11,719 bases of DNA from Arthrobacter sp. (GTDB lineage: Bacteria > Actinomycetota > Actinomycetes > Actinomycetales > Micrococcaceae): assembly GCA_018260285.1 (NCBI GenBank), contig JAGLBH010000014.1, forward strand, positions 1-11,719, written 5' to 3'. The notes below the pieces were generated by a model. The model searched no databases and was not told the DNA's origin. It saw only the letters and a program-made list of their open reading frames with translations. A program made the translations under genes and the position numbers. This document shows positions 1 to 6,757 of the stretch, piece by piece; within the stretch, counting starts at the first letter, position 1; each line of letters opens with the position of its first letter.

Positions 1-1
1 C

Positions 2-85
2 GATCCTGATGACGTCTTCGGAGAGATCCTCCGCAGCCCGCACATCCGCACACGACCAAGGAGCGTCCGTCCGAGTGAACGCTAA
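2..85 (+). CDS. opcA: C-terminal 27 codons of a G6PDH assembly protein OpcA (partial, cut by the left edge)
   Basis: An open frame enters from the left edge and ends at TAA 83-85. It reads DPDDVFGEILRSPHIRTRPR and then SVRPSER. The first dozen codons end mostly in G or C, as real genes here do, which favours this frame over the others. The DPDDVFGEIL stretch resembles the tail of OpcA, and in actinobacteria opcA normally lies directly upstream of pgl in the tal-zwf-opcA-pgl operon. OpcA is a factor needed for assembly or activity of glucose-6-phosphate dehydrogenase. The assignment rests on 27 residues plus gene order, so it is an inference. The frame overlaps the start of pgl by 11 nt (if pgl starts at 75), which suggests translational coupling. 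Confidence 0.55.
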   Translation, partial: DPDDVFGEILRSPHIRTRPRSVRPSER

Positions 86-842
86 AGAAGGCCAGACCAC
101 CGTCCTGCCCGACGGCGACGCCGTCGCCCGCCGCGCCGCCGAAGAGTTCCTCCGTGTCGTCGCGGAGGCCCAGCGCGAGTTCGGGGCCGCTCACGTGGTG
201 CTCACCGGCGGCACCCTCGGCATCCAGATGCTCGCGGAGGCCAAGAAGGTCATTGAGGAAGAGGGCTCGTCAGCGGACCTCACCCGGGTGGACTTCTTCT
301 GGGGCGACGAGCGCTTCGTCCCTCGGGACTCCGACGACCGGAACGAGAAGCAGGCCCGCGAGGCGCTCCTCGACTGGGCTCAGGTCCCGTCCGACCGCAT
401 CCACCCGATGGGCTCGACGGACGACTTCGAGACCGTGGACGACGCCGCAGCCGCCTACGCCGCAGACCTCGTGGCCTTCGCGCCCGATGAGGCCGAGCTG
501 CCTCGGATCGACCTGCTCCTCCTGGGGATGGGCCCGGACGGCCATGTGGCATCCCTCTTCCCCGAGACGGGACTCATCGAGGCGGAGGGCATCACGGTCG
601 CTGTCCGGAACTCCCCCAAGCCGCCGCCCGAGCGCGTCTCCCTCACCCGCACCACCATCAATTCAGCGCGACGCGTCTGGCTTCTCGTCTCCGGGGAGGC
701 GAAGGCCGCCCAGACTGCGGCTGCCTTCGCCGGGGAGCCTGCAGACGCAGTGCCCGCTGGCGCGGTGGCCGGCGTGGCCGAGACCCGCTGGCTCCTCGAC
801 ACGGCCGCCTACTCGGAGATCGCCGCACGCCAGGAAGGCTGA
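75..842 (+). CDS. pgl: 6-phosphogluconolactonase
   Basis: Hydrolyses 6-phosphogluconolactone to 6-phosphogluconate in the cytoplasm, the second step of the oxidative pentose-phosphate pathway. Family motifs are plain and in order: LTGGTLG near the N-terminus, then WGDERFVPRDSDDRN, the signature GMGPDGHVASLFPE, and SPKPPPERVSLT followed by a C-terminal WLLD. I place the start at GTG 75, giving 255 residues, the usual family length. AAGGAG at 58-63 lies 11 nt upstream, and the first 74 nt are better explained as the end of the upstream gene. An in-frame ATG at 9 would give 277 residues and a 77-nt overlap, with a low-complexity Ser/Ala/Arg extension unlike the family. The gene is the last of a plus-strand operon and runs into the hairpin at 860-914. 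Function is near certain; the start is probable. Confidence 0.95.
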   Translation: MNAKEGQTTVLPDGDAVARRAAEEFLRVVAEAQREFGAAHVVLTGGTLGIQMLAEAKKVIEEEGSSADLTRVDFFWGDERFVPRDSDDRNEKQAREALLDWAQVPSDRIHPMGSTDDFETVDDAAAAYAADLVAFAPDEAELPRIDLLLLGMGPDGHVASLFPETGLIEAEGITVAVRNSPKPPPERVSLTRTTINSARRVWLLVSGEAKAAQTAAAFAGEPADAVPAGAVAGVAETRWLLDTAAYSEIAARQEG

Positions 843-859
843 GATCAGGCGCCTCTGCG

Positions 860-914
860 CACAAGGGCGGGAGGCCGGCATTCTGTATCAGAATGCCGGC
901 CTCCCGCCCTTGTG
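860..914. terminator. Perfect 26-bp hairpin between convergent pgl and secG (bidirectional terminator candidate)
   Basis: Positions 860-885 pair with 889-914 with no mismatch, leaving a 3-nt TAT loop. It begins 18 nt after the pgl stop and ends 27 nt before the secG stop, so it sits exactly where transcripts from both strands must end. Neither side has a T-tract, so it is not a classic intrinsic terminator. Long U-less hairpins are a known actinobacterial style, and the structure could equally protect 3' ends. The structure is seen; the function is inferred. Confidence 0.75.
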
Positions 915-941
915 GCTGTGACGCCCCGTCGTGGCCAGCGG

Positions 942-1187
942 TCAGATGCCGAAGCGCTGCATGACGCCCAGCGCAATGATGGACGAGACCCAGACGAGGG
1001 CCACAATGAGCGTGAGCCGGTTGAGGTTGCGCTCTGCGACACCCGAGGAGTTGAGGGAGGAGCTGACGCCTCCGCCGAACACGTCGCTCATGCCACCGCC
1101 CTGGGCCTTGTGGAAGAGGACGAGGCTCGTCATGATGACGCTCGTCACCCCCAGGAAGCACAGAAGAACGGTCTTGAGAATTTCCAC
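942..1187 (-). CDS. secG: Protein-export membrane protein SecG
   Basis: Small accessory subunit of the SecYEG translocon in the cytoplasmic membrane; it assists SecA-driven protein export. The 81-residue product has the family's shape: one hydrophobic helix at about residues 3-25, a cytoplasmic loop with FHKAQGGGMSDVFGGG at about 25-41, the conserved AERNLNRLT at about 51-59, and a second helix at about 58-76. The start is GTG at 1187-1185, preceded by AAAGG about 6 nt upstream. It lies 40 nt downstream of tpiA and is probably the last gene of the pgk-tpiA-secG transcript, an arrangement common in actinobacteria. It faces pgl across the 860-914 hairpin. Nothing looks unusual. Confidence 0.95.
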   Translation of the reverse strand: MEILKTVLLCFLGVTSVIMTSLVLFHKAQGGGMSDVFGGGVSSSLNSSGVAERNLNRLTLIVALVWVSSIIALGVMQRFGI

Positions 1188-1227
1188 GGTTGCCTTTCAG
1201 CAGAGAAGGTTCAGGTCGAGAGGGCCG

Positions 1228-2040
1228 TCAGGCGACGACGTGCTTCTCGAACCTCACGATATTAGCAAACTCGCCTGCGTCCAGGCTTGCGCCGCCGACA
1301 AGCACGCCGTCGACGTCGGTCTGTCCGAGGGTCGCCGCAGCGTTGCCGGCCTTGACGGAGCCGCCGTAGAGCAGACGTGCCCCCTCGGCAGCCTCGGTCG
1401 AGTACTCGGAGGCGAGGAAGCCGCGGATCGCCGCGCACATCTCCTGCGCGTCGTGCTCGCTCGCGACCTCGCCCGTGCCGATGGCCCAGACGGGCTCGTA
1501 GGCGATGACGAGGTCCTTGACCTGCTCGGCGGTCAGGCCCTTGAGGGTCTCGGCCAGCTGGTCCAGTGTGAACGTCACGTGAGTTCCGGCCTGGCGCTCC
1601 TCGAGCGGCTCGCCGACGCAGACGATCGGCACGAGGCCGTGCCGCAGAGCCGCCTGGATCTTGCCCTGGAGGATCTCGCCGTTCTCGTTGTGCATGGCGC
1701 GGCGCTCGGAGTGGCCGACAAGCACGTAGGTGCAGCCCAGCTTCGCGAGGAACTGCCCCGAGATCTCGCCCGTGTAGGCGCCAGAGTCATGGACCGAGAG
1801 GTCCTGGGCACCGTAGCGCACGGGGAGATCGTCCCCGTTGATGAGCGTCTGGACGCCCCTCAGATCCGTGAACGGAGGAAGGACTGCCGCCTCCACGCGA
1901 TCGAAGTCGTGATCCGCGTCCTGGAGCGTCCACGCCAGCTTCTGAAGGAGGGTGATGCCCTGGACATGGTCCATGTTCATCTTCCAGTTGCCCGCAATGA
2001 GGGGCGTGCGGACGAAGTTTCCATTGTTGATGATCGTCAT
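1228..2040 (-). CDS. tpiA: Triosephosphate isomerase
   Basis: Interconverts dihydroxyacetone phosphate and glyceraldehyde 3-phosphate in glycolysis and gluconeogenesis; a cytoplasmic TIM barrel. All catalytic elements are visible in the 270-residue product: N18 and K20 in AGNWKMN, the electrophile H110 in VGHSERR, the general base E182 in [11 protein letters not shown] (which also begins the phosphate-gripping loop), and YGGSV near the C-terminus. The frame is open much further upstream, through pgk sequence, but homology begins at ATG 2040. AAAGGA at 2049-2054, 8 nt away, supports that start. The first eleven residues ([11 protein letters not shown]) slightly precede the usual start of the core. 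It lies 49 nt after pgk and 40 nt before secG, with no terminator seen on either side, so it is probably co-transcribed with both. Confidence 0.97.
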   Translation of the reverse strand: MTIINNGNFVRTPLIAGNWKMNMDHVQGITLLQKLAWTLQDADHDFDRVEAAVLPPFTDLRGVQTLINGDDLPVRYGAQDLSVHDSGAYTGEISGQFLAKLGCTYVLVGHSERRAMHNENGEILQGKIQAALRHGLVPIVCVGEPLEERQAGTHVTFTLDQLAETLKGLTAEQVKDLVIAYEPVWAIGTGEVASEHDAQEMCAAIRGFLASEYSTEAAEGARLLYGGSVKAGNAAATLGQTDVDGVLVGGASLDAGEFANIVRFEKHVVA

Positions 2041-2089
2041 GGAGGCGATCCTTTCTTCGGTCAGGTGTGAGCAGACGCGCGGACGAGTC

Positions 2090-3319
2090 CTAGCGCTGCT
2101 CGAGAGCGTCGATGCCGGGGAGCGTCTTGCCCTCCAGGTACTCGAGGCTCGCACCCCCGCCGGTGGAGATGTGGCCGAACTGGTCGTCGGTGAAGCCGAG
2201 CTGGCGAACGGCGGACGCCGAGTCCCCTCCGCCGACGACGCCGAAGCCCTCCGTCTGCGTGAGCGCCTCGGCCACGGCCTTCGTTCCGTGGGAGAAGGCC
2301 TCGATCTCGAAGACGCCCATCGGGCCGTTCCAGAAGATCGTCTTCGCCGAGCGGATCCGGTCCGCGAAGACTGCGGCGGACTCCGGGCCGATGTCCAGGC
2401 CCAGGCCGGTGCTGCCGAAGGAGGACTCCTCGATCTTGTCAGCGTCGACCACCTCATGGGCGGCGTCGGCCCCGAACTTCTCCGCCACGACGATGTCGGT
2501 GGGGAGCACGAACTCCTTGCCCTGCTCCTCAGCGCGCTTGAGGTATTCCTTGACGGTCTCGATCTGGTCCTCCTCAAGGAGGCTTCCGCCGACCTGATAG
2601 CCCTGGGCCGCGAGGAACGTGAAGACCATGCCGCCGCCGACGAGGAGCGTGTCCGCGCGGTCCAGCAGGTTGTCGATCACTGCGAGCTTGTCAGAGACCT
2701 TCGAGCCGCCGAGGACCACCACGTAGGGGCGCTCCGGGGACTCCGTCAGGCGGTTGAGGACGGTCAGCTCCGTGGAGACGAGGTCGCCCATGTACGAGGG
2801 GAGCTTCTGGGCGATGTCGTACACCGAGGCGTGCTTGCGGTGGACCGCGCCGAAGGCGTCGTCCACATAGGCGCCGCCCTCCCCCGCGAGATCCGCGAAT
2901 TCCTGGGCGAGCTCAGCTCGCTCGTCGTCGTCCTTGCTCGTCTCACGAGCGTCGAAGCGGACGTTCTCGAGGACGAGCACCTGACCGTCGGTGAGGGACG
3001 CGGCGAGGGAGCGGGCGGACTCGCCCGTGACGTCCTCGGCAAGTGTCACGTCGAGGCCCGAGAGCTCGCGGAGCTTCTCAGCAGCCGGCTTGAGCGAGTA
3101 CTGGGGGTCCGGCTGGCCCTTGGGGCGGCCGAGGTGGGCCAGGACGATGACGCGCGCTCCGGCCTCAGCCAGACGCTGGATGACCGGGATGGAGGCGCGG
3201 ACGCGGCCGTCGTCGGCCACTTCGCCGTCCTTGAGGGGAACGTTGAGGTCCGAGCGGACGACGACGGTGCGTCCGCGAACCTCGGTCTCAAGAAGCACGT
3301 TCAGGTCCTGTGCAGTCAT
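2090..3319 (-). CDS. pgk: Phosphoglycerate kinase
   Basis: Makes ATP and 3-phosphoglycerate from 1,3-bisphosphoglycerate and ADP, acting directly after Gap in glycolysis. The product is 409 residues, slightly longer than the typical ~400. It shows the N-terminal signature RSDLNVP (R22, D24, N26), [21 protein letters not shown], the mid-domain [19 protein letters not shown], and the C-terminal nucleotide-binding GGGDSASA and [11 protein letters not shown]. The Lys in HRKHAS replaces the more common Ala. ATG 3319 has AAGGA about 8 nt upstream. A 157-nt spacer separates it from gap. That spacer holds the gap hairpin (3407-3453) and a possible -10 box TAGTCT at 3369-3374 without a convincing -35, so pgk may have its own promoter as well as read-through from gap. 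Confidence 0.97.
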   Translation of the reverse strand: MTAQDLNVLLETEVRGRTVVVRSDLNVPLKDGEVADDGRVRASIPVIQRLAEAGARVIVLAHLGRPKGQPDPQYSLKPAAEKLRELSGLDVTLAEDVTGESARSLAASLTDGQVLVLENVRFDARETSKDDDERAELAQEFADLAGEGGAYVDDAFGAVHRKHASVYDIAQKLPSYMGDLVSTELTVLNRLTESPERPYVVVLGGSKVSDKLAVIDNLLDRADTLLVGGGMVFTFLAAQGYQVGGSLLEEDQIETVKEYLKRAEEQGKEFVLPTDIVVAEKFGADAAHEVVDADKIEESSFGSTGLGLDIGPESAAVFADRIRSAKTIFWNGPMGVFEIEAFSHGTKAVAEALTQTEGFGVVGGGDSASAVRQLGFTDDQFGHISTGGGASLEYLEGKTLPGIDALEQR

Positions 3320-3406
3320 AGCTCAATCCTTACTCGGGCTGTCCGCCCGCGTCAGCAGTACTCCTCCTAGACTAGCCCGGAATGGGGCGCCCAGGGGGTA
3401 GAACAG

Positions 3407-3453
3407 GGCCCCGCCCATGAAACCCTCAGGATCGGGAAATCAGGGGCGGGGCC
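3407..3453 (-). terminator. Hairpin after gap (terminator or attenuator between gap and pgk)
   Basis: A perfect 10-bp GC stem is formed by 3407-3416 (GGCCCCGCCC) and 3444-3453, closing a 27-nt loop that can fold a little further. It starts 23 nt beyond the gap stop on the minus strand. Only a poor T-run (CTGTTC) follows, so termination is probably partial. It could separate highly expressed gap from pgk-tpiA-secG, or stabilise the gap mRNA 3' end. Confidence 0.6.
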
Positions 3454-3476
3454 GTTCAGCGGAGATGCCGGGAGGC

Positions 3477-4553
<1,077 letters not shown>

Positions 4554-4555
4554 TC

Positions 4556-4583
4556 ATCTTAGACCGGTTGCCCCGAATGCGAA
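4556..4583 (-). promoter_or_regulatory. Putative promoter of gap
   Basis: On the minus strand TTCGCA (4578-4583; four of six match TTGACA) and TAAGAT (4556-4561; five of six match TATAAT) are separated by 16 bp. They sit directly after the sodA terminator and about 70 nt before the gap ATG. The placement between a terminator and a gene start supports the call; it is read by eye only. Confidence 0.5.
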
Positions 4584-4619
4584 AGGCGCCCCGCCCACAT
4601 TCACAGGGCGGGGCGCCTT
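4583..4619 (-). terminator. Intrinsic terminator of sodA
   Basis: A perfect 14-bp stem (4583-4596 with 4606-4619; minus-strand arm AAGGCGCCCCGCCC) has a 9-nt loop. It lies about 43 nt past the sodA stop. The minus-strand transcript ends the stem in CCUU and continues UCGC, a short U-run. This is the most conventional terminator in the window and isolates sodA from gap. Its last bases overlap the -35 candidate of gap by one base. Confidence 0.8.
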
Positions 4620-4661
4620 CCGCAGAAGTCGCGAGATCCCGGCGCTGCCGGGAGGGGCGAA

Positions 4662-5285
4662 TCAGAGGGTGATGAGCTGCGAGGCGCCCGAGCGAGCAGC
4701 CTCGAAGCGCTTGGCGACATCCGCCCAGTTGACGATGTTCCAGAAGGCCTTGACGTAGTCAGCCTTGACGTTGACGTAGTCGAGGTAGAAGGCGTGCTCC
4801 CACATGTCGAGCATGAGGAGCGGGGTCTGTGCCACGGGGACGTTGCCCTGCTGATCGTAGAGCTGCTCGATGAGAAGCTTGCCGGAGATCGGCTCGAAGG
4901 AGAGGAAGGCCCAGCCGGAGCCCTGGAGGGACGTTGCGGCTGCGTTGAACTGGGCGCGGAACTTGTCGAAGGAGCCGAAGGCGTCGTCGATCGCTGCGGC
5001 GAGCTCGCCCTCGGGCTTGTCTCCGCCCTCCGGGGAGAGGTTGTTCCAGAAGACAGAGTGGTTCGTGTGGCCGCCGAGGTGGAAGGCGAGGTCCTTCTGG
5101 AGGCGGGTGATGTTGCTGAAGTCGTCAGCGTCACGGGCTGCGGCAAGGCCCTCGAGAGCCTTGTTGGCGCCGTCGACGTATGCCTTGTGGTGCTTGCTGT
5201 GGTGCAGCTCCATGATGCGTGCGGAGATGTTCGGCTCCAGAGCTGCGTAGTCGTACGAAAGCTCGGGCAGGGTGTAGACGGTCAT
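4662..5285 (-). CDS. sodA: Superoxide dismutase, Fe/Mn family
   Basis: Converts superoxide to oxygen and hydrogen peroxide, using Mn or Fe; cytoplasmic, no signal peptide visible. The 207-residue product has all four metal ligands: H28 in ELHHSKHH, H76 in [10 protein letters not shown], and D160 and H164 in [19 protein letters not shown] and LYDQQGN, around the second-shell Gln, resemble actinobacterial Mn enzymes, but metal choice cannot be fixed from sequence. The start is ATG 5285 ([13 protein letters not shown]). GAGGAG at 5290-5295 lies 4 nt upstream, whereas the alternative start at 5315 adds ten non-homologous residues. The gene stands alone: a 490-nt spacer separates it from whiA and a strong terminator from gap. 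A dyad (5321-5342) and a -10 candidate precede it. Confidence 0.96.
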   Translation of the reverse strand: MTVYTLPELSYDYAALEPNISARIMELHHSKHHKAYVDGANKALEGLAAARDADDFSNITRLQKDLAFHLGGHTNHSVFWNNLSPEGGDKPEGELAAAIDDAFGSFDKFRAQFNAAATSLQGSGWAFLSFEPISGKLLIEQLYDQQGNVPVAQTPLLMLDMWEHAFYLDYVNVKADYVKAFWNIVNWADVAKRFEAARSGASQLITL

Positions 5286-5320
5286 GGTGCTCCTCGATCG
5301 TGGGTGTTCAGTCATGCGAC

Positions 5321-5342
5321 GAGCAGAGAACCTGCTCTGCTC
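5321..5342. promoter_or_regulatory. Perfect dyad in the sodA leader (operator or 5' UTR hairpin candidate)
   Basis: GAGCAGAG (5321-5328) and CTCTGCTC (5335-5342) form an 8-bp perfect inverted repeat around a 6-nt centre, 36 nt before the sodA ATG. If the -10 at 5348-5353 is real, transcription would begin at about 5341. The dyad would then cover +1 to about +21, suited either to repressor binding or to an RNA hairpin at the 5' end. No known operator family is recognised. Confidence 0.45.
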
Positions 5343-5347
5343 TTCCC

Positions 5348-5353
5348 ATCCTA
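5348..5353 (-). promoter_or_regulatory. Possible -10 element of sodA
   Basis: TAGGAT on the minus strand fits the actinobacterial TANNNT pattern and lies 62 nt before the sodA ATG. The -35 region at the right distance (TGCGTT, 17-bp spacer) is poor, so this is a weak call that depends on sodA needing its own promoter. Confidence 0.3.
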
Positions 5354-5440
5354 TGCAGAGACAACGCCTGAACGCAGGGGTTTATTCCCGAAGGCTGAGA
5401 GGAGGGCGTGTCAGGGGGACGTGGGCGGGGGCTGCCCAGA

Positions 5441-5505
5441 GGCGGAGCGGCAGGGGCGCAGTGGCGAAGCGGCAGGGGTGCAGTGGCGGCACGGAAGGGG
5501 GCAGC
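5441..5505. repeat. 22-bp tandem repeat, nearly three copies
   Basis: Copies lie at 5441-5462, 5463-5484 and a degenerate 21-bp copy at 5485-5505. Each begins GGCG and ends GCAG plus one base. Copies 1 and 2 agree at 20 of 22 positions; copy 3 keeps the GGCG start, CGG, GGGG and GCAG. A further GGCG follows at 5506. The repeat is G-rich on the plus strand. No function is apparent. Confidence 0.75.
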
Positions 5506-5550
5506 GGCGACGCGTCAGTGTCGGAACCGGGGCGGGCGGTGACAACAGCA

Positions 5551-5564
5551 AGGCCCGGGGGCCT
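5551..5564. repeat. Short GC palindrome AGGCCC-GG-GGGCCT
   Basis: Six perfect base pairs flank a 2-nt centre. On the minus strand it is followed by TGCTGTTGTC, a weakly T-rich stretch. It may be part of the termination zone between whiA and sodA, but it is short and could be chance in GC-rich DNA. Confidence 0.35.
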
Positions 5565-5587
5565 GGCAACGGGCACGATCGCATACA

Positions 5588-5644
5588 CCCCCATATATTC
5601 CACATACCCCCGGAAAATACAGGGGTTTATGGAATATCCGGGGG
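5588..5644. repeat. Large imperfect AT-rich hairpin with C5/G5 clamp
   Basis: ATATTCCACATACCCC (5595-5610) pairs with 5622-5637 at 14 of 16 positions around an 11-nt loop. An outer CCCCC (5588-5592) can pair with GGGGG (5640-5644) across a small internal loop. The inner C-run, T-rich loop (read on the minus strand) and G-run echo the three neighbouring small hairpins, so it may be a fourth, expanded member of that array. Confidence 0.6.
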
Positions 5645-5654
5645 TTCACAGCGG

Positions 5655-5741
5655 GCACCCCCGAGAAGTTGGGGGTGCTACGAACTCCGCCCCCAAGAAA
5701 CCGGGGGCGGACGGGTGGCGCCCCCAAGAAATCGGGGGTGC
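5655..5741. repeat. Array of three evenly spaced C5/G5 hairpins
   Basis: Stems are 5655-5662/5671-5678, 5687-5694/5703-5710 and 5718-5725/5734-5741. Each arm is 8 bases, each loop is exactly 8 nt, and hairpin starts are 32 and 31 nt apart. Arms are GCACCCCC, CCGCCCCC and GCGCCCCC. The first pair flips from G-C to C-G and back, and the third varies A-T, G-C, G-T, so pairing is kept while sequence changes (the last is a wobble in plus-strand RNA and an A-C mismatch in minus-strand RNA). Minus-strand loops GATTTCTT, GGTTTCTT and AACTTCTC share TTCT. The array begins about 35 nt after the whiA stop. Confidence 0.75.
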
Positions 5742-5775
5742 AGCCCTCCCAGACCCGCACCGCGAGGGAGCGGCG

Positions 5776-6744
5776 CTAGGAGGCGAGCCCCGCCTGGGTG
5801 TCCGGGATGCCGAGTTCAGCGGCACGGCGATCCGCCAGGGCCAGAAGACGGCGGATGCGGCCGGCCACGGCGTCCTTCGTCAGAGGCGGCTCGGCGATCC
5901 GGCCGAGCTCGTCCAGGCTTGCCTGCTTGTGGTCCACGCGCAGCTGGCCCGCGTAGCGCAGGTGCTCCGGGGCGTCCTCCCCCAGAATCCCCAGGGCCCG
6001 CTCCACTCGTGCCCCGGCGGCCACGGCGGCATGGGCGGAGCGGCGCAGGTTGGCGTCGTCGAAATTGGCGAGGCGGTTGGCTGTGGCGCGCACCTCGCGG
6101 CGCATGCGCTTCTCCTCCCAGCCGAGGAGGGTGTCATGCGCGCCGAGCCGGGTCAGCAGAGCGGCAATCGCGTCGCCGTCGCGCACGACGACGCGGTCCG
6201 AGCCCCTCACCTCGCGCGGCTTGGCCGCAATCTCCATCCGACGGGCAGCGCCGACCAGGGCCATGGCGGCCTCAGGGCCGGGGCAGGTGATCTCCAGCGC
6301 GGAGCTGCGGCCCGGCTCCGTGAGTGACCCGTGTGCGAGGAACGCACCGCGCCAGACGGCCTCCGCCTCGGCAAGCGAGCCGTTGACCAGGGCCGCCGGC
6401 AGGCCTCGGACGGGACGGCCCTTGTTGTCGAGGAGGCCCGTCTGCCGGGCCAGCAGCTCGCCGTTGCGGGCGGCGCGCACCACATAGTGCGCTCCCTTGC
6501 GCAGCGCTCCCCCGCCGGTGACGACGAGGATCTCGCTCGGGGCCCCGTACAGCTCCATGAGGGCCTGCTTCAGGCGGCGTGCGGTAGCCGCGGAATCGAC
6601 CTCGGCCTCGATGACCACTCGCCCCTGGACGATGTGCAGTCCCCCGGCGAAGCGCAGAAGCGCGCAGACCTCGGCCTTGCGGACCGGGGCCTTGGTGATC
6701 TCGAGACGGGAGAGCTCTTCTTTGACTGCTGCAGTCAGTGACAC
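5776..6744 (-). CDS. whiA: DNA-binding regulator WhiA
   Basis: WhiA is a DNA-binding protein. In Streptomyces it acts with WhiB to drive sporulation septation, and in non-sporulating Gram-positives it affects division and chromosome segregation. The 322-residue product is full length. Residues 1 to about 200 form the degenerate LAGLIDADG homing-endonuclease-like part ([65 protein letters not shown]). The C-terminal part carries the helix-turn-helix region with [24 protein letters not shown] and [20 protein letters not shown]. The start is GTG 6744-6742, with AGGAG 9 nt upstream. Only 13 nt separate it from yvcK, and it is the last gene before the hairpin-rich spacer. Confidence 0.97.
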   Translation of the reverse strand: MSLTAAVKEELSRLEITKAPVRKAEVCALLRFAGGLHIVQGRVVIEAEVDSAATARRLKQALMELYGAPSEILVVTGGGALRKGAHYVVRAARNGELLARQTGLLDNKGRPVRGLPAALVNGSLAEAEAVWRGAFLAHGSLTEPGRSSALEITCPGPEAAMALVGAARRMEIAAKPREVRGSDRVVVRDGDAIAALLTRLGAHDTLLGWEEKRMRREVRATANRLANFDDANLRRSAHAAVAAGARVERALGILGEDAPEHLRYAGQLRVDHKQASLDELGRIAEPPLTKDAVAGRIRRLLALADRRAAELGIPDTQAGLAS

Positions 6745-6757
6745 CTGATCTCACTCC

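Larger units (their letters stand above)
5286..5775. other. Gene-free whiA-sodA spacer rich in repeats and hairpins
   Basis: No frame in this 490-bp stretch has a product I recognise or a ribosome-binding site with convincing codon use. From right to left (the direction of transcription) it contains three evenly spaced C5/G5 hairpins (5655-5741), a larger AT-richer imperfect hairpin (5588-5644), a GC palindrome (5551-5564), a G-rich plus strand with a 22-bp tandem repeat (5441-5505), and the sodA leader signals. CAGGGGTTTAT occurs twice, at 5375-5385 and 5620-5630. The region probably ends the uvrC-rapZ-yvcK-whiA transcript and starts the sodA one. Confidence 0.7.

Noticed and set aside
931..2070. 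379-residue plus-strand frame opposite secG and tpiA
   Set aside because: It is the antisense shadow of two well-supported genes. The same applies to the long plus-strand frames opposite pgk, gap, yvcK, rapZ, uvrC and plsC.
1228..2577. 449-residue frame containing triosephosphate isomerase with a long N-terminal extension
   Set aside because: The extra 179 residues are Arg/Ser-rich, lie in a second frame of pgk on the same strand and show no domain. The isomerase begins at 2040 with its own ribosome-binding site.
5286..5315. Ten-residue extension of SodA to 5315
   Set aside because: GAGGAG lies 4 nt before ATG 5285, and the Fe/Mn SOD core begins there ([12 protein letters not shown]).
5655..5741. 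CRISPR-like array, because of the regular palindromic repeats
   Set aside because: The 31-32 nt period leaves only 7-8 nt between hairpins, the units differ from one another, and no cas genes are present.
5588..5741. G-quadruplex formed by the G5 runs
   Set aside because: The runs are separated by about 18-27 nt, far longer than quadruplex loops normally are, and each run has a local C5 partner that would form a duplex instead.
5515..5760. 81-residue minus-strand frame with repeating PDFLG / PRFLG / PNFSG peptides
   Set aside because: The peptide repeat is a by-product of the C5/G5 hairpin array. The DNA spacing of 31-32 nt does not keep the frame, and no convincing ribosome-binding site precedes it.
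4794..6290. 498-residue plus-strand frame across sodA, the spacer and whiA
   Set aside because: It is antisense to two clear genes and crosses the repeat region, with no recognisable domain. Long antisense frames are expected at this GC content.
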